Positions 16,609-26,028 of a stretch of DNA of 64,000 nucleotides are shown here, in pieces. A program made the translations under genes and the position numbers. This DNA comes from Shewanella sp. SNU WT4 (lineage in GTDB: Bacteria; Pseudomonadota; Gammaproteobacteria; Enterobacterales; Shewanellaceae). Where the stretch lies: the NCBI RefSeq assembly GCF_006494715.1, contig NZ_CP041151.1, forward strand, positions 4,002,223 through 4,066,222, in the 5' to 3' direction. Within the stretch, counting starts at the first letter, position 1. Each line of letters starts with the position of its first letter. A model generated the notes under the pieces. It ran no database searches. It worked only from the letters and a program-made list of their open reading frames with translations, and was not told the origin of the DNA.

Positions 16609-17853
16609 TCAGACAGCATAATCCGGCACTGTGGTAATAGCAGCAACTCCAGATTCAATGGCAGCGAGTGCTACCGCTTTAGCAATTCGCGGTAACAATC
16701 TAGGATCCATAGGCTTTGGCAGCACATATTCAGGGCCAAAGCTTAATGAGCTAATGCCTTCATAAGCAGCTAAGACGCTCGCAGGAACTTCTTCTTTGGC
16801 AATGGCAGCAATGGCGTGCACTGCCGCTATCTTCATTTCATCATTGATTTTACTGGCGCGTACATCCAATGCGCCGCGAAAAATAAACGGGAAACATAAG
16901 ACGTTATTAACTTGGTTCGGATAATCACTGCGACCTGTTCCCATGATGATGTCACTTCGCACCCCATGAGCTAGCTCAGGTTTAATTTCAGAATCTGGAT
17001 TAGAACAAGCAAAAATCACTGGCTTAGGTGCCATTAAGGCAACTTGCGCAGGGCTTAATAAATTCGCGCCCGATAAGCCTAAAAAGACATCCGCGCCATT
17101 AATCGCATCATCTAAGCTGCGCTTATCTGTGTTGTTGGCAAATTGCGCTTTATATTGGTTGATATCATCGCGACCAGTATGGATAACGCCTTTTCTATCA
17201 AGCATATAAATATTTTCGTGCTTAGCACCACACTTAACTAGCATGGTCATACAAGCAATGGCGGCCGCGCCTGCACCTAAGCACACAAAAATGGCGTTTT
17301 CGATTTTTTTACCTTGAATTTCAAGTGCGTTAATCATGCCTGCCGCCGTAACTATGGCAGTACCATGTTGATCGTCATGAAATACCGGAATTTGGCACAG
17401 CTCAATCAGGGCTTTTTCGATTTCAAAGCACTCGGGCGCTTTAATATCTTCTAAATTGATGCCGCCAAAGGTGTCGGCAATAGCTTCAACCGTATCGATA
17501 AAGCCTTGGGTGGTGCGATGTTTAACTTCAATATCTGTGGCATCGATATTAGCAAAGTGCTTAAACAATAATGCTTTGCCTTCCATTACTGGCTTAGATG
17601 CTAACGGCCCTAAGTTACCTAAACCTAAAATTGCTGTGCCATTTGAAATCACAGCGACTGTATTGCCTTTATTGGTATAGCGATAAGCATCGGTTGGGTT
17701 AGCCGCGATTTCACGCACAGGCTCGGCAACGCCAGGGCTATAAGCGAGCGCTAGATCTTTACTGTCATTGGCAGGCTTAGTAACAGCGACCGCCATTTTG
17801 CCGGGGATTGGAAATTCATGATAATCGAGCGCTTGTTGACGAAAGTCAGTCAT
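16609..17853 (-). CDS. Malic enzyme, single-domain (MaeB-like without PTA domain)
   Basis: 414 residues. Oxidatively decarboxylates malate to pyruvate with NAD(P). Visible signatures: SPGVAEPVREIAANP, AILGLGNLGPLASKPVMEGKA (split by family numbering near 75-95), the catalytic region DIKAPECFEIE, FHDDQHGTAIV and the dinucleotide loop CLGAGAAAIA. E. coli MaeB is about 760 residues with a phosphotransacetylase-like tail; this protein stops after the malic domain, as many bacterial malic enzymes do. Cofactor preference cannot be read safely. Ribosome-binding site AGGACCTC upstream. Monocistronic, with its own terminator. Confidence 0.88.
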   Translation of the reverse strand: MTDFRQQALDYHEFPIPGKMAVAVTKPANDSKDLALAYSPGVAEPVREIAANPTDAYRYTNKGNTVAVISNGTAILGLGNLGPLASKPVMEGKALLFKHFANIDATDIEVKHRTTQGFIDTVEAIADTFGGINLEDIKAPECFEIEKALIELCQIPVFHDDQHGTAIVTAAGMINALEIQGKKIENAIFVCLGAGAAAIACMTMLVKCGAKHENIYMLDRKGVIHTGRDDINQYKAQFANNTDKRSLDDAINGADVFLGLSGANLLSPAQVALMAPKPVIFACSNPDSEIKPELAHGVRSDIIMGTGRSDYPNQVNNVLCFPFIFRGALDVRASKINDEMKIAAVHAIAAIAKEEVPASVLAAYEGISSLSFGPEYVLPKPMDPRLLPRIAKAVALAAIESGVAAITTVPDYAV

Positions 17854-18221
17854 CTTGAGGTCCTAGAATACACACTAAAAGTCTTTATGAGGTCGAGAGA
17901 CTGGCCGTTGTCACCTTATTAGGAACTGCTTAGTGACTTTGCCGCCCAGTCATCGGGCTAACAATACGCGATAGCGCTGGTTATTTAAACCATTCAAAGA
18001 GAAATTTTAGCTTTAACATCAGATTGTTGCTCAAGCTTTTATTTATTAATGTTTGCCATAGCTACAAGAGCAAAAACCGCCCACATAAATGTTGATAGAT
18101 AACATCAAAACTCGGCTAATTGGCTCAATTACGCGATAAATTGATGATAATTTTGGATGAATTACTACCTTGAGGCTTGCGCACGCAATAACGCCATGAA
18201 AAAGTTATTTGGCCCTAAACG
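17854..18221. other. Non-coding gap between malic enzyme and rpmE terminator
   Basis: About 370 bases upstream of the malic enzyme gene with no convincing gene on either strand. It should hold the malic enzyme promoter, but I see no clear -35/-10 pair. An open frame of 19 codons at 18196-18255 reads through the rpmE terminator and is not credible. Confidence 0.5.
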
Positions 18222-18248
18222 CAAAAAGACGCCCGAAGGCGTCTTTTC
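18222..18248 (-). terminator. Intrinsic terminator of rpmE
   Basis: Hairpin AAAAAGACGCC/GGCGTCTTTT around a CGAA loop (18222-18247), with an A-tract on one side and a T-tract on the other, so it can work in both directions. It lies 20 bases after the rpmE stop codon. Confidence 0.88.
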
Positions 18249-18267
18249 AAAATAATTACCTAAGTAA

Positions 18268-18480
18268 TTACTTCTTACCAAGCATACCGAAACGCTTGTT
18301 GAACTTGTCGATACGACCACCGGTATCAGTAACTTTCTGGGTACCAGTATAGAATGGGTGACATGCACCACATACGTCCAAGTGCAGGCTCTTACCAGCA
18401 GTTGAATTTACTTTGATAACGTTACCACAAGTACAAGTTGCAGTGATTTCAGCGTATTCAGGATGGATACCTGGTTTCAT
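18268..18480 (-). CDS. rpmE: 50S ribosomal protein L31
   Basis: 70 residues from the ATG at 18480 (MKPGIHPEY, the family start); the open frame extends eight codons upstream but a GAGG ribosome-binding site stands before the inner ATG. Four Cys (CTC at about 16-18, CGAC at about 37-40) mark the zinc-binding form of L31 (type A), which is normally replaced by a Cys-free paralogue when zinc is short. Bound at the central protuberance of the 50S subunit. A leader hairpin precedes it and a terminator follows. Confidence 0.97.
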   Translation of the reverse strand: MKPGIHPEYAEITATCTCGNVIKVNSTAGKSLHLDVCGACHPFYTGTQKVTDTGGRIDKFNKRFGMLGKK

Positions 18481-18504
18481 AGGGATTACCTCAAATAAGG
18501 CCAT

Positions 18505-18535
18505 GTCGCTCTCCCAACCCTAAGTTGGGTACCAC
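18505..18535 (-). promoter_or_regulatory. Leader hairpin of rpmE (L31-leader type)
   Basis: In the rpmE mRNA leader, CCCAAC (18524-18529 complement) pairs with GTTGGG (18513-18518 complement) around a 5-base loop, about 30 bases before the start codon. Gammaproteobacteria are known to carry L31 leader structures through which L31 represses its own translation. I see the hairpin and position; identity with that RNA family is an inference. Confidence 0.5.
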
Positions 18536-18671
18536 ATGATATTAAAAATCGAATAGGTTTAAGCGGCGGGATTCTACAGCAAGCCTCAGCAACTGACAAG
18601 TAGACATCTTAAGCGACTATTGCCGCTTGTTCGTCCGCTTTTAATGTTCATACATGGCTAAGTTCATGGTA

Positions 18672-19469
18672 TTAGTTCATCCGTTCAAATTGCGCGCGCG
18701 CAGCGCTCACATCTTGATATTTCGCCAGCAATTCAGCCTTAGGGCAGCTCAAGTCAGCATCAGCGCGCAGCTGGCTGAGTTGGCCACGCACAAAGGCGCT
18801 GGGGTTAGCCTCATAAATCGCTAACACAGCGGCATAGACATGAGTTTGCTGACTGACCGCATAACGTGTGGCTATGCTCCACAACGTACCATCACTCACC
18901 AGCAAACAAGCAGGCTGAGCTCCGTTAGATGAATTTGTTAAATTAGATGAACTAAATGAGAGGGGGGAGATAGTTGATTTAGCGCCACTTGCCATCGAAG
19001 CCATAGAAAGAGTCGCCGCCCCCTGCGAGTTCAGACCATCAGCGGCACCCTTCACATTAACTTTATGCCCAGGGTTTTTATTAGCCAACCTGTTACTCGT
19101 CTTAACGACTTGCTGTACTTCAGCGTCAGCAAATAAGGCGATGCTGGCAACTTCTGACCAATGCTCGATTTGATATTCTCGCACCAATAATAGGGCGTTT
19201 GGGTCAGTCACATCTTCAACCCCCACTAAAGAGACTTTAAAGTCATTGGCCTCATGTACCATCAACTTCTCTTCACCTTGGGCTTGCACTACAAAAAAAG
19301 CGAGCCGATTCATCGCCTTGTTATCTGAGACAATATTGACATGGATTTGTGGGTGCTGCCCTAAGCTAAATTGCTTGGAATGAATACTGATATGCTCAAC
19401 GCTGGCTAAAGCGCAGCTTGCTGTCATCCATAACAAAATACCTAGGCCGTTAGCCATAATGGTTTTCAT
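18672..19469 (-). CDS. FimV-like LysM-type exported protein
   Basis: 265 residues from the ATG at 19469, preferred over a GTG 15 bases upstream because AGGAAG stands 5 bases before it. Signal peptide to about residue 23 (CALASVEH). The mature N-terminus resembles the FimV N-terminal region (LGQHPQIHVNIVSDNKAMNRLAF is the conserved beta region, about 32-55), and residues 190-235 carry a LysM-like FimV motif (DGTLWSIATRYAV, AVLAIYEANPSAF). FimV/HubP proteins organise cell poles and type IV pili, but those are much longer with TPR and membrane parts missing here. The exact role of this short version is not known to me. Confidence 0.65.
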   Translation of the reverse strand: MKTIMANGLGILLWMTASCALASVEHISIHSKQFSLGQHPQIHVNIVSDNKAMNRLAFFVVQAQGEEKLMVHEANDFKVSLVGVEDVTDPNALLLVREYQIEHWSEVASIALFADAEVQQVVKTSNRLANKNPGHKVNVKGAADGLNSQGAATLSMASMASGAKSTISPLSFSSSNLTNSSNGAQPACLLVSDGTLWSIATRYAVSQQTHVYAAVLAIYEANPSAFVRGQLSQLRADADLSCPKAELLAKYQDVSAARAQFERMN

Positions 19470-19601
19470 GATTCTTCCTTTCACTCACTTACACAACTCG
19501 ATACACTGATGCCAATCGCTTATGGCCTAGCCTACTTGCCTGAGTACCGACCTAACCGCTTGCCAATCTAGCGTATTTTATTCTAAGAGATTATTTGTAT
19601 C

Positions 19602-21800
19602 ATGATAGAAAAGTTTGCCGAAGTCGCCCTTCCTGTTCCCATGCGACAAAACTTTAGTTATCGCCTCACTAGCCAACAAGCCATAGATGCCAAGCCAGGC
19701 TGCCGGGTACGAGTTCCCTTTGGTCGTCAGCAACTTATTGGCATTATTGCCGCTATAACCGATCACTGTAACTTACCAACCACACAAATCAAGTCAGTGA
19801 CTAGCTTGCTTGACCTTGAACCTTTACTAGCACCACCTTTATTACAGTTAATTGAGCGCGGCGCCCGTTATTATTTAGCGAGTCTTGGGCAAATGCTTAC
19901 GCAGGCGCTACCTACTGCCCTGCGAAAAGGTGCTAGCAGTGATGCCAACACTGAAATTTATTATCAATTAACCGCCGCTGGCCAAGCCCTTAAAGATACT
20001 GATTTTAAACGCGCCACCAGCCAGCTTAAAATTTGGCAAACGTTAAGCACTGATAAACTCGCCAAAGAACAATGCCAAGCATTAGGTTTAAGCGCACCAT
20101 CGCTTAAGACTATGGAGCAAAAAGGTTGGCTTGAGACTATTGAAGTGGCGCCTATTGAGGATCTTAGTTGGCGCGACAACCTTATCCTGCTTGAAACCCC
20201 GTTACACTTAAATACCGAGCAAGCGGTGGCGGTCGCCGCCATCAATAGTCGCACTGGTTTTTATCCAAGCTTAATCGAGGGCATTACTGGTTCGGGTAAA
20301 ACCGAAGTGTATTTATCCCTGCTCGAAAAGGTATTGGCTGCAGGCAAGCAGGCCTTAATCTTAGTGCCAGAAATTGGCTTAACGCCGCAAACTATTGATC
20401 GTTTCCGCAGCCGTTTTAAGGTGCATGTCGCCGTTATTCATTCTGGATTAACTGATAATCAGCGCCTACATGCGTGGCAAAAATCCCGCAGTGGTGAGGC
20501 CGCCATTATTATCGGTACACGCTCGGCGTTATTTACCCCCATGCGCTATCCCGGCATTATTATTCTGGATGAAGAACACGATAGCAGTTTTAAACAGCAA
20601 GAAGGTGTGGGTTATCACGCCCGTGATTTAGCGGTTATGCGCGCGCAATTAGAGCAAATTCCTGTGGTACTGGGCTCAGCAACGCCATCTCTAGAGACAC
20701 TCAACAATGCCTTATCTGGGCGTTATGGCCATTTAAGCTTAAATGAGCGCGCTGGCAAGGCTAAAAAAGTGCGTCAGGGCATTATTGATATTCGCAATCA
20801 ACCGCTTAATTGCGGCATGTCGAGTGCCCTTATCAATGAAATGCGCCTTCATCTTGATGCAGGCAATCAAGTCTTACTGTTTCTTAACCGCCGCGGCTTT
20901 GCGCCAGCGCTTATCTGCCATGAATGTGGCCATTTACACGAATGCGATCGCTGTGACGCCTTTTTTACTGTGCATCAAGCCTTAAATGAAATCTGCTGTC
21001 ATCACTGTGGCAACCAACACCCCATTCCCAAGCAGTGCCATCAATGCGGCAGCACTATGCTCGCAGGCCAAGGCATAGGCACAGAGCAATTAGAGCAAAC
21101 CTTAGCAGGATTATTCCCGCAATATCCTGTCGTACGAATAGACAGAGACAGCACGCGCCTCAAAGGTTCATTAGAGCGGCACTTAGGCGCCATTCATCGC
21201 GGTGAATTTAAGATCTTGGTGGGCACGCAAATGTTGGCCAAGGGTCATCATTTCCCCGATGTCACGTTAGTTGGGTTATTAGATGTTGATGGCGCGCTGT
21301 TTAGCGCCGATTTTAGGGCGCCAGAGCGGTTTGGGCAGTTGTATACACAAGTTGCGGGTCGCGCTGGCCGCGCGGCAAAACCTGGCACTGTGCTACTGCA
21401 AACCCATCAGCATGATAATCCCCTTCTTAAAGAGTTATTGCATAAAGGCTATGGTGATTTTGCCAGACAGCAACTGCAAGAAAGAGCTATGGCCTTGTTG
21501 CCACCGGTATGGCACATGGTGTTAGTGAGAGCGGAAGCGCATCGCGCAGAAGATGCCGATGCCCTGCTAAATGCCATCGCTAACTTACTCCCCCATGACA
21601 GGGAATTTGAAATTATTGGCCCGCTGCCAGCACCGTTAGATCGCAAAGCCGGCAAATTTAGACGACAACTGATGTTTCAAGCCAAAGATAGACAAAGACT
21701 ACAACGAGAGTGCGAGCGCATTTTGCCTTTGGTGACTCACTTGCCAGAGACCAAGCGCTGCCGCTGGAGTTTTGATAGAGATCCACAAGACTTGTTGTAA
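19602..21800 (+). CDS. priA: Primosomal replication restart helicase PriA
   Basis: 732 residues, normal for PriA. N-terminal 3'-DNA-binding domain (VALPVPMRQNFSYRL), Walker A GITGSGKTEVY at about 225-235, DEEH box (ILDEEHDSSFKQ), and the helicase core is split by a zinc-binding insertion with eight Cys in CHECG, CDRC, CCHHCG and CHQCGS. It loads the replicative helicase at repaired forks in the cytoplasm. It lies divergent from the FimV-like gene and close to rpmE, a neighbourhood also seen in E. coli. Confidence 0.96.
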   Translation: MIEKFAEVALPVPMRQNFSYRLTSQQAIDAKPGCRVRVPFGRQQLIGIIAAITDHCNLPTTQIKSVTSLLDLEPLLAPPLLQLIERGARYYLASLGQMLTQALPTALRKGASSDANTEIYYQLTAAGQALKDTDFKRATSQLKIWQTLSTDKLAKEQCQALGLSAPSLKTMEQKGWLETIEVAPIEDLSWRDNLILLETPLHLNTEQAVAVAAINSRTGFYPSLIEGITGSGKTEVYLSLLEKVLAAGKQALILVPEIGLTPQTIDRFRSRFKVHVAVIHSGLTDNQRLHAWQKSRSGEAAIIIGTRSALFTPMRYPGIIILDEEHDSSFKQQEGVGYHARDLAVMRAQLEQIPVVLGSATPSLETLNNALSGRYGHLSLNERAGKAKKVRQGIIDIRNQPLNCGMSSALINEMRLHLDAGNQVLLFLNRRGFAPALICHECGHLHECDRCDAFFTVHQALNEICCHHCGNQHPIPKQCHQCGSTMLAGQGIGTEQLEQTLAGLFPQYPVVRIDRDSTRLKGSLERHLGAIHRGEFKILVGTQMLAKGHHFPDVTLVGLLDVDGALFSADFRAPERFGQLYTQVAGRAGRAAKPGTVLLQTHQHDNPLLKELLHKGYGDFARQQLQERAMALLPPVWHMVLVRAEAHRAEDADALLNAIANLLPHDREFEIIGPLPAPLDRKAGKFRRQLMFQAKDRQRLQRECERILPLVTHLPETKRCRWSFDRDPQDLL

Positions 21801-21836
21801 TGGGAAGCGGTAATAATAAATAGCGGGGGAGCAATG

Positions 21837-21860
21837 GGCAGTTGGTCTGCACCAACTGCC
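21837..21860. terminator. Hairpin between convergent priA and dedA-like gene
   Basis: Perfect 10-base-pair stem GGCAGTTGGT (21837-21846)/ACCAACTGCC (21851-21860) with a 4-base loop, placed between two converging genes. No T-tract on either side, so it is either a weak bidirectional terminator or an mRNA 3'-end stabiliser. Confidence 0.45.
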
Positions 21861-21871
21861 TCGAAACAAGC

Positions 21872-22534
21872 TTAGCCTTTACGCCACTTATGGCGAAACT
21901 TAATAATCAGCCAGCTGCTAATAGCCAAAATAAGCGTGATCACAGGGGCTGCCATTAAAATCATGGTAGCCACTTTACTTACTGGCTCAGGTAAAGACGG
22001 CAATAAATAGCCAAGCCCCACCAGCAGCGCCGTCCACAGCAAAGCACTCAACCAAGCAAAACCATAAAATTTAACGCTATTGTGCATACGCATGCCCATC
22101 ATTAATGGCAACAATGAGCGCACCACAGGAATAAAACGGGCGCAAAACAAGGCAATTAAGCCATGACGACTAAGTAGCTTATCAACGGTTTGCAGCCTGT
22201 TACTCGGCACAGCATTGACCCAACCTTGAACTCGCGGTAAACGATTCAGTAATCGCCCTTGCACAAAAGCCAAATAACTACCAAAGCCCGCGGCGATAAA
22301 TATCAGCAACAAAATGACCAAGGGATTGAGCACACCAACTGCCGCTAAGGTGCCAGAAAGGATCACGACACTATCGCAAGGCAAAGGCGCTGCGGGCAAA
22401 AAAGCACTTTCTAGAAAAATCAACGTGGCGACACATGCATAAATCACTAACGCGCTGCCAGGGGATTGCAGCGCGACAAAATCATGATGCCATAAGGCTT
22501 GTAACACACTGCCGACTGAGTCCAGCATGATCAT
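21872..22534 (-). CDS. DedA-family membrane protein (VTT domain)
   Basis: 220 residues with four to five membrane segments. The DedA/SNARE-associated pattern is present: LESAFLPAAPLPCDSVVILSG region near 40-60, GFGSYLAFVQGRLL, and the signature HGLIALFCARFIPVVRSLLPLMMGM near 123-147 (quoted in parts: FCARFIPVVRS and PLMMGM). Family members act as lipid scramblases or flippases, for example recycling undecaprenyl phosphate, and support membrane potential and drug tolerance. The substrate of this copy cannot be read. Inner membrane; monocistronic and convergent with priA. Confidence 0.85.
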   Translation of the reverse strand: MIMLDSVGSVLQALWHHDFVALQSPGSALVIYACVATLIFLESAFLPAAPLPCDSVVILSGTLAAVGVLNPLVILLLIFIAAGFGSYLAFVQGRLLNRLPRVQGWVNAVPSNRLQTVDKLLSRHGLIALFCARFIPVVRSLLPLMMGMRMHNSVKFYGFAWLSALLWTALLVGLGYLLPSLPEPVSKVATMILMAAPVITLILAISSWLIIKFRHKWRKG

Positions 22535-22947
22535 ACTCCAAACTTAGAAGCTGCCGATTGGCAAAAAAACAACATCAGAGCCGCTCTTTAAGGAGCATTA
22601 CTGCATGGCGAAAACAATGAGAACACAGAATAAAAACTCTGACACAGTATGAGCCAACAAAGCCAAACAACAAGTACTTCTAAGGCAAAATTCATCTCAA
22701 GTCTTTTACCGTCAAACCTTATAAAAATCAAGCACAACAATGACTAACGCAGTATTGCCCTATGATTAAGTGAACGCAATTTAATCCGCGAGTAAGACCC
22801 AAGCCCAGCAGTGTTTAGCTTGAAATTAGTCACTGAAATCGACTAGGTTGACAAAAATTCATCCTGAAGATGGCTTTTAACCATCACAAGAGGCTAGAAT
22901 GCTTGATCATTCTGTTCCTATTTTTGCCATCTGTGTCGGTTAAGCCA
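22535..22947. other. Non-coding gap upstream of argS
   Basis: 413 bases between the divergent dedA-like gene and argS. It contains a perfect TTGACA at 22848-22853 without a well-spaced -10 and a TAGAAT at about 22893 without a good -35. The open frame that enters argS begins at 22870, but its first 26 codons do not resemble ArgS. A small inverted repeat AGAATG/CATTCT lies at about 22894-22911. No gene seen. Confidence 0.45.
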
Positions 22948-24693
22948 ATGAAATCACATATCCACTCTTTACTCGAACAAACTGTCGATCAATTGAAACA
23001 ACAAGGCATTTTGCCGTCTGACTTTGAAGCTCGTATTCTGGTCGATAGAACCAAAGACAAGAGCCACGGAGATTTGGCGACCAATTTAGCAATGATGCTG
23101 ACCAAAGCCGCAGGTAAAAATCCACGCGAATTAGCCCAGTTGCTTATCGATAACCTGCCAGCCTCAAGCTATGTTTCTAAAGTAGAAATTGCCGGCCCAG
23201 GCTTTATCAATTTTTTCATCGATGACAGCGCCTTAGCTAAGCAATTGCAAGCCGCATTGGCGGACGATCATTTAGGGATTACCCTGCCTGAACGTCAAAC
23301 TATCGTAGTGGATTACTCATCCCCTAACCTTGCTAAAGAAATGCACGTAGGCCACTTACGCTCCACTATTATTGGTGATGCATGTGCGCGCGCGTTAGAG
23401 TTTTTAGGCCACAAGGTCATTCGTCAAAACCACGTAGGCGACTGGGGTACCCAATTTGGTATGCTGCTGGCCTATATGGAAGAGCTGCGCGCCCAACACG
23501 GTGAGCATGCTGAATTAGAATTATCTGATTTGGAAGGTTTTTATCGCGCTGCCAAGTTACGTTTTGATGAGTCTGAAGATTTCGCCACTCGCGCTCGTAA
23601 TTTAGTAGTTGAGCTGCAATCAGGCGATGAGTATTGCCATAAACTATGGCTGCAATTTAACGATATCTCACTCAACCATTGTTTTGATATCTATCAGCGT
23701 TTAGGCGTCAGCATGACCCGCGCCGATGTTAAAGGTGAAAGCACCTATAACGATGACTTACCAGTGATTGTTAGCGATTTAGCTGCCGAAGGTTTGTTGT
23801 CTGAAAGCAATGGTGCCAAAGTGGTGTTCCAAGAAGAATTCCGCACTAAAGAAGGCGAGCCACTGCCAGTTATCATCCAGAAAGCTGATGGCGGTTATCT
23901 GTATGCGACTAGCGATTTAGCCTCTATCCGCTATCGCGCTAATGTACTTAAGGCCGATCGCGTACTGTACTTTGTTGACTTACGCCAAGCCCTGCACTTC
24001 CAGCAAGTGTTTTCACTGGCGAAGAAAGCTGGCTTCGCTCCAGAATCTGTGAGCTTAGAGCACTTAGGTTTTGGCACCATGAACGGTGAAGATGGTCGTC
24101 CGTTTAAGACTCGCTCTGGCGGCGTAGTTAAACTGGTTGATTTGCTGATTGAAGCTAACACCCGCGCGCTGGAATTAGTTCGCAGCAAGAATCCAGACAT
24201 GGATGCAGAAACGCTTGAAAATATCGCCCGCGTTGTTGGCATTAGCTCAGTGAAGTATGCGGATTTATCCAAGAACCGCGCCAGCGATTATATCTTCAGC
24301 TTTGAGCAAATGCTTAGCTTTGAAGGCAATACCGCGCCTTACTTACTGTATGCCTTTACTCGTGTTGCCGGTATCTTTAAGCGCGCCGAAAACATTGATT
24401 TAAGCAATGCCAGCATTGAATTAACTCACGACAAAGAGAAAGAGCTTGGCAACAAGTTAGCTCAGTTTGGTGAAGTATTAAATCGCATGGTCGCTAAAGG
24501 TCAACCTCATGCCTTATGTGCCTATTTATACGAACTGGCGGGTAACTTCTCGAGCTTCTATGAGGCGTGCCCAGTTTTGGCTGCAGAAAGTGAAGCACAA
24601 ATGAAGAGCCGTTTGTTGTTAGCTAAATTAACTGCCAAGACCTTAAAGCAAGGTTTAGATTTACTTGGCATTGAAACGCTTGAAAGGATGTAA
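22948..24693 (+). CDS. argS: Arginyl-tRNA synthetase
   Basis: 581 residues from the ATG at 22948 ([11 protein letters not shown], the family start); the longer open frame from 22870 adds an unrelated hydrophobic tail. Class Ia enzyme charging tRNA-Arg. Visible: the N-terminal Add-1 domain, HIGH-type motif HVGH at 133-136 preceded by SPNLAKEM, and a KTRSGG segment in place of a canonical KMSKS, as usual for ArgRS; the C-terminal anticodon-binding domain carries the expected [13 protein letters not shown]. Followed at 8 bases by ftsN, probably one transcript. Confidence 0.95.
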   Translation: MKSHIHSLLEQTVDQLKQQGILPSDFEARILVDRTKDKSHGDLATNLAMMLTKAAGKNPRELAQLLIDNLPASSYVSKVEIAGPGFINFFIDDSALAKQLQAALADDHLGITLPERQTIVVDYSSPNLAKEMHVGHLRSTIIGDACARALEFLGHKVIRQNHVGDWGTQFGMLLAYMEELRAQHGEHAELELSDLEGFYRAAKLRFDESEDFATRARNLVVELQSGDEYCHKLWLQFNDISLNHCFDIYQRLGVSMTRADVKGESTYNDDLPVIVSDLAAEGLLSESNGAKVVFQEEFRTKEGEPLPVIIQKADGGYLYATSDLASIRYRANVLKADRVLYFVDLRQALHFQQVFSLAKKAGFAPESVSLEHLGFGTMNGEDGRPFKTRSGGVVKLVDLLIEANTRALELVRSKNPDMDAETLENIARVVGISSVKYADLSKNRASDYIFSFEQMLSFEGNTAPYLLYAFTRVAGIFKRAENIDLSNASIELTHDKEKELGNKLAQFGEVLNRMVAKGQPHALCAYLYELAGNFSSFYEACPVLAAESEAQMKSRLLLAKLTAKTLKQGLDLLGIETLERM

Positions 24694-24701
24694 GCCGACT
24701 A

Positions 24702-25301
24702 ATGACAAACCGTGACTACGCCAATAGAAAACCGCGCAGCACAGGCACCCCCCGCAAAGCGACTGGTGGTCGGACTGCAAAACGCAGTTCGGCTGCAGCT
24801 AATGGACAAAAGCCTAGCTTTTTGTTGATTGCTATCGCAGTTATCTTGATTGGGGGCTTTGGCTATTTCTTATATTTCCTCAAGTCTGGCAGTGATACTC
24901 CAGCAGCCCCGGTAACGGTTGAAGCGCCAGTCAAGGCCACTAAGCCTGCGGCAAAACCCGATCCGAATGCACTACCGCCTAAACCTACGGAAGAGTGGAG
25001 CTATCAAAAGGAGCTGGAAAATAAGCAAGTGATTATCGACTTGCCGGTTGAGACTAAACCCACCAGACCTTATCAGATGCAATGCGGTTCATTTCGCTCT
25101 GAATCTCAAGCCAATGAAATGAAAGCGGTTATCGCTTTTCAAGGGTTAGAAGCGCAAGTGCGCAGAACCGATGGTGCTAAAGGTACTTGGTTTAAGGTGG
25201 TATTAGGTCCTTACGAGCGCAAACGTGAGGCTGAACGCCAGCGCCACAAGCTGCAAAAAGTTGGCATCAATGGTTGTCAAGTGTGGCTGTGGGAAGGCTA
25301 G
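24702..25301 (+). CDS. ftsN: Cell division protein FtsN
   Basis: 199 residues. Short basic cytoplasmic tail with Arg/Lys (residues 1-38), one membrane segment at about 39-60 (LLIAIAVILIGGFGYFLYFL), a Pro/Ala/Lys-rich linker, and a C-terminal SPOR domain at about 122-197 (MQCGSFRSESQANEMKA ... GINGCQVW). SPOR binds denuded septal glycan. FtsN arrives last at the divisome and triggers septal synthesis. It is shorter than E. coli FtsN (319), mainly in the linker. It keeps the E. coli-like neighbourhood ftsN-hslVU. Confidence 0.9.
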   Translation: MTNRDYANRKPRSTGTPRKATGGRTAKRSSAAANGQKPSFLLIAIAVILIGGFGYFLYFLKSGSDTPAAPVTVEAPVKATKPAAKPDPNALPPKPTEEWSYQKELENKQVIIDLPVETKPTRPYQMQCGSFRSESQANEMKAVIAFQGLEAQVRRTDGAKGTWFKVVLGPYERKREAERQRHKLQKVGINGCQVWLWEG

Positions 25302-25338
25302 GCGAGTGTTAGTCAGCAATTGTTACCCTTATACTCCT

Positions 25339-25372
25339 AACGCCGAGCCTTATGTGCTCGGCGTTTGTTTAT
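25339..25372 (+). terminator. Intrinsic terminator of ftsN
   Basis: Stem AACGCCGAGC (25339-25348)/GCTCGGCGTT (25356-25365) with a T-rich tail, between ftsN and the heat-shock promoter of hslVU. Separates the two transcription units. Confidence 0.85.
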
Positions 25373-25395
25373 TATCAACCCCTCACAACTCCCCC

Positions 25396-25423
25396 CTTGA
25401 TATTCGTTAAGATACCCCCATAT
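25396..25423 (+). promoter_or_regulatory. Sigma-32 heat-shock promoter of hslVU
   Basis: CTTGATA (25396-25402) and CCCCATAT (25416-25423) are separated by 13 bases. This is nearly the sigma-32 consensus (CTTGAAA, 11-15 bases, CCCCATNT) and lies 57 bases upstream of the hslV start, as expected for a heat-shock operon. Confidence 0.85.
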
Positions 25424-25479
25424 TTATAATTATCGCACCGCCAATGATTATATTGGCTGGCACTTAAAGAGGAATTATC

Positions 25480-26004
25480 GTGACCACTATCGTATCTGTA
25501 CGCCGCAACAATCAAGTCGTTATTGCTGGTGATGGCCAAGTGTCACTCGGCAACACGGTAATGAAAGGCAATGCCAAAAAAGTACGCCGCCTTTACCACG
25601 GTAAAGTTTTAGCCGGTTTTGCCGGGGGTACCGCTGATGCCTTTACTCTATTTGAGCGTTTTGAAGCCAAACTCGAAATGCACCAAGGTCACTTATTAAA
25701 ATCGGCGGTTGAACTCGCTAAAGATTGGCGCACCGACCGCATGCTCAGAAAACTCGAAGCCATGCTAGTGGTGGCTGACACTGAATGCTCATTAATCATC
25801 ACAGGTAATGGTGATGTCGTGCAGCCAGAGCATGACTTAATCGCCATTGGCTCAGGTGGCAACTATGCCCAAGCCGCCGCGTTAGCCTTATTACAAAACA
25901 CTGAACTTGACGCTCGCAACATCTGCGAAAAAGCGCTCACCATAGCCGGTGATATTTGCGTGTTTACCAATCAGTTCAAAACGATTGAAGAAATTAACTA
26001 TTAA
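25480..26004 (+). CDS. hslV: ATP-dependent protease subunit HslV
   Basis: 174 residues, GTG start at 25480 with AGAGGAA 7 bases before it. After Met removal Thr2 becomes the N-terminal catalytic nucleophile (TTIVSVRR), as in proteasome-type peptidases; [21 protein letters not shown] and [20 protein letters not shown] regions match HslV. Forms a double hexamer that works with the HslU unfoldase to degrade misfolded and regulatory proteins in the cytoplasm. Preceded by a sigma-32 promoter. Confidence 0.97.
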   Translation: MTTIVSVRRNNQVVIAGDGQVSLGNTVMKGNAKKVRRLYHGKVLAGFAGGTADAFTLFERFEAKLEMHQGHLLKSAVELAKDWRTDRMLRKLEAMLVVADTECSLIITGNGDVVQPEHDLIAIGSGGNYAQAAALALLQNTELDARNICEKALTIAGDICVFTNQFKTIEEINY

Positions 26005-26028
26005 TCTTAGAGCGTTAGAGGTATTACC

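Noticed and set aside
18196..18255. Open frame of 19 codons starting ATG AAA AAG before rpmE terminator
   Set aside because: It runs straight through the rpmE terminator hairpin, has no ribosome-binding site and no likeness to known peptides.
22848..22853. Perfect TTGACA upstream of argS
   Set aside because: No -10 element at 15-19 bases; the nearest TAGAAT is too far, so no promoter is called.
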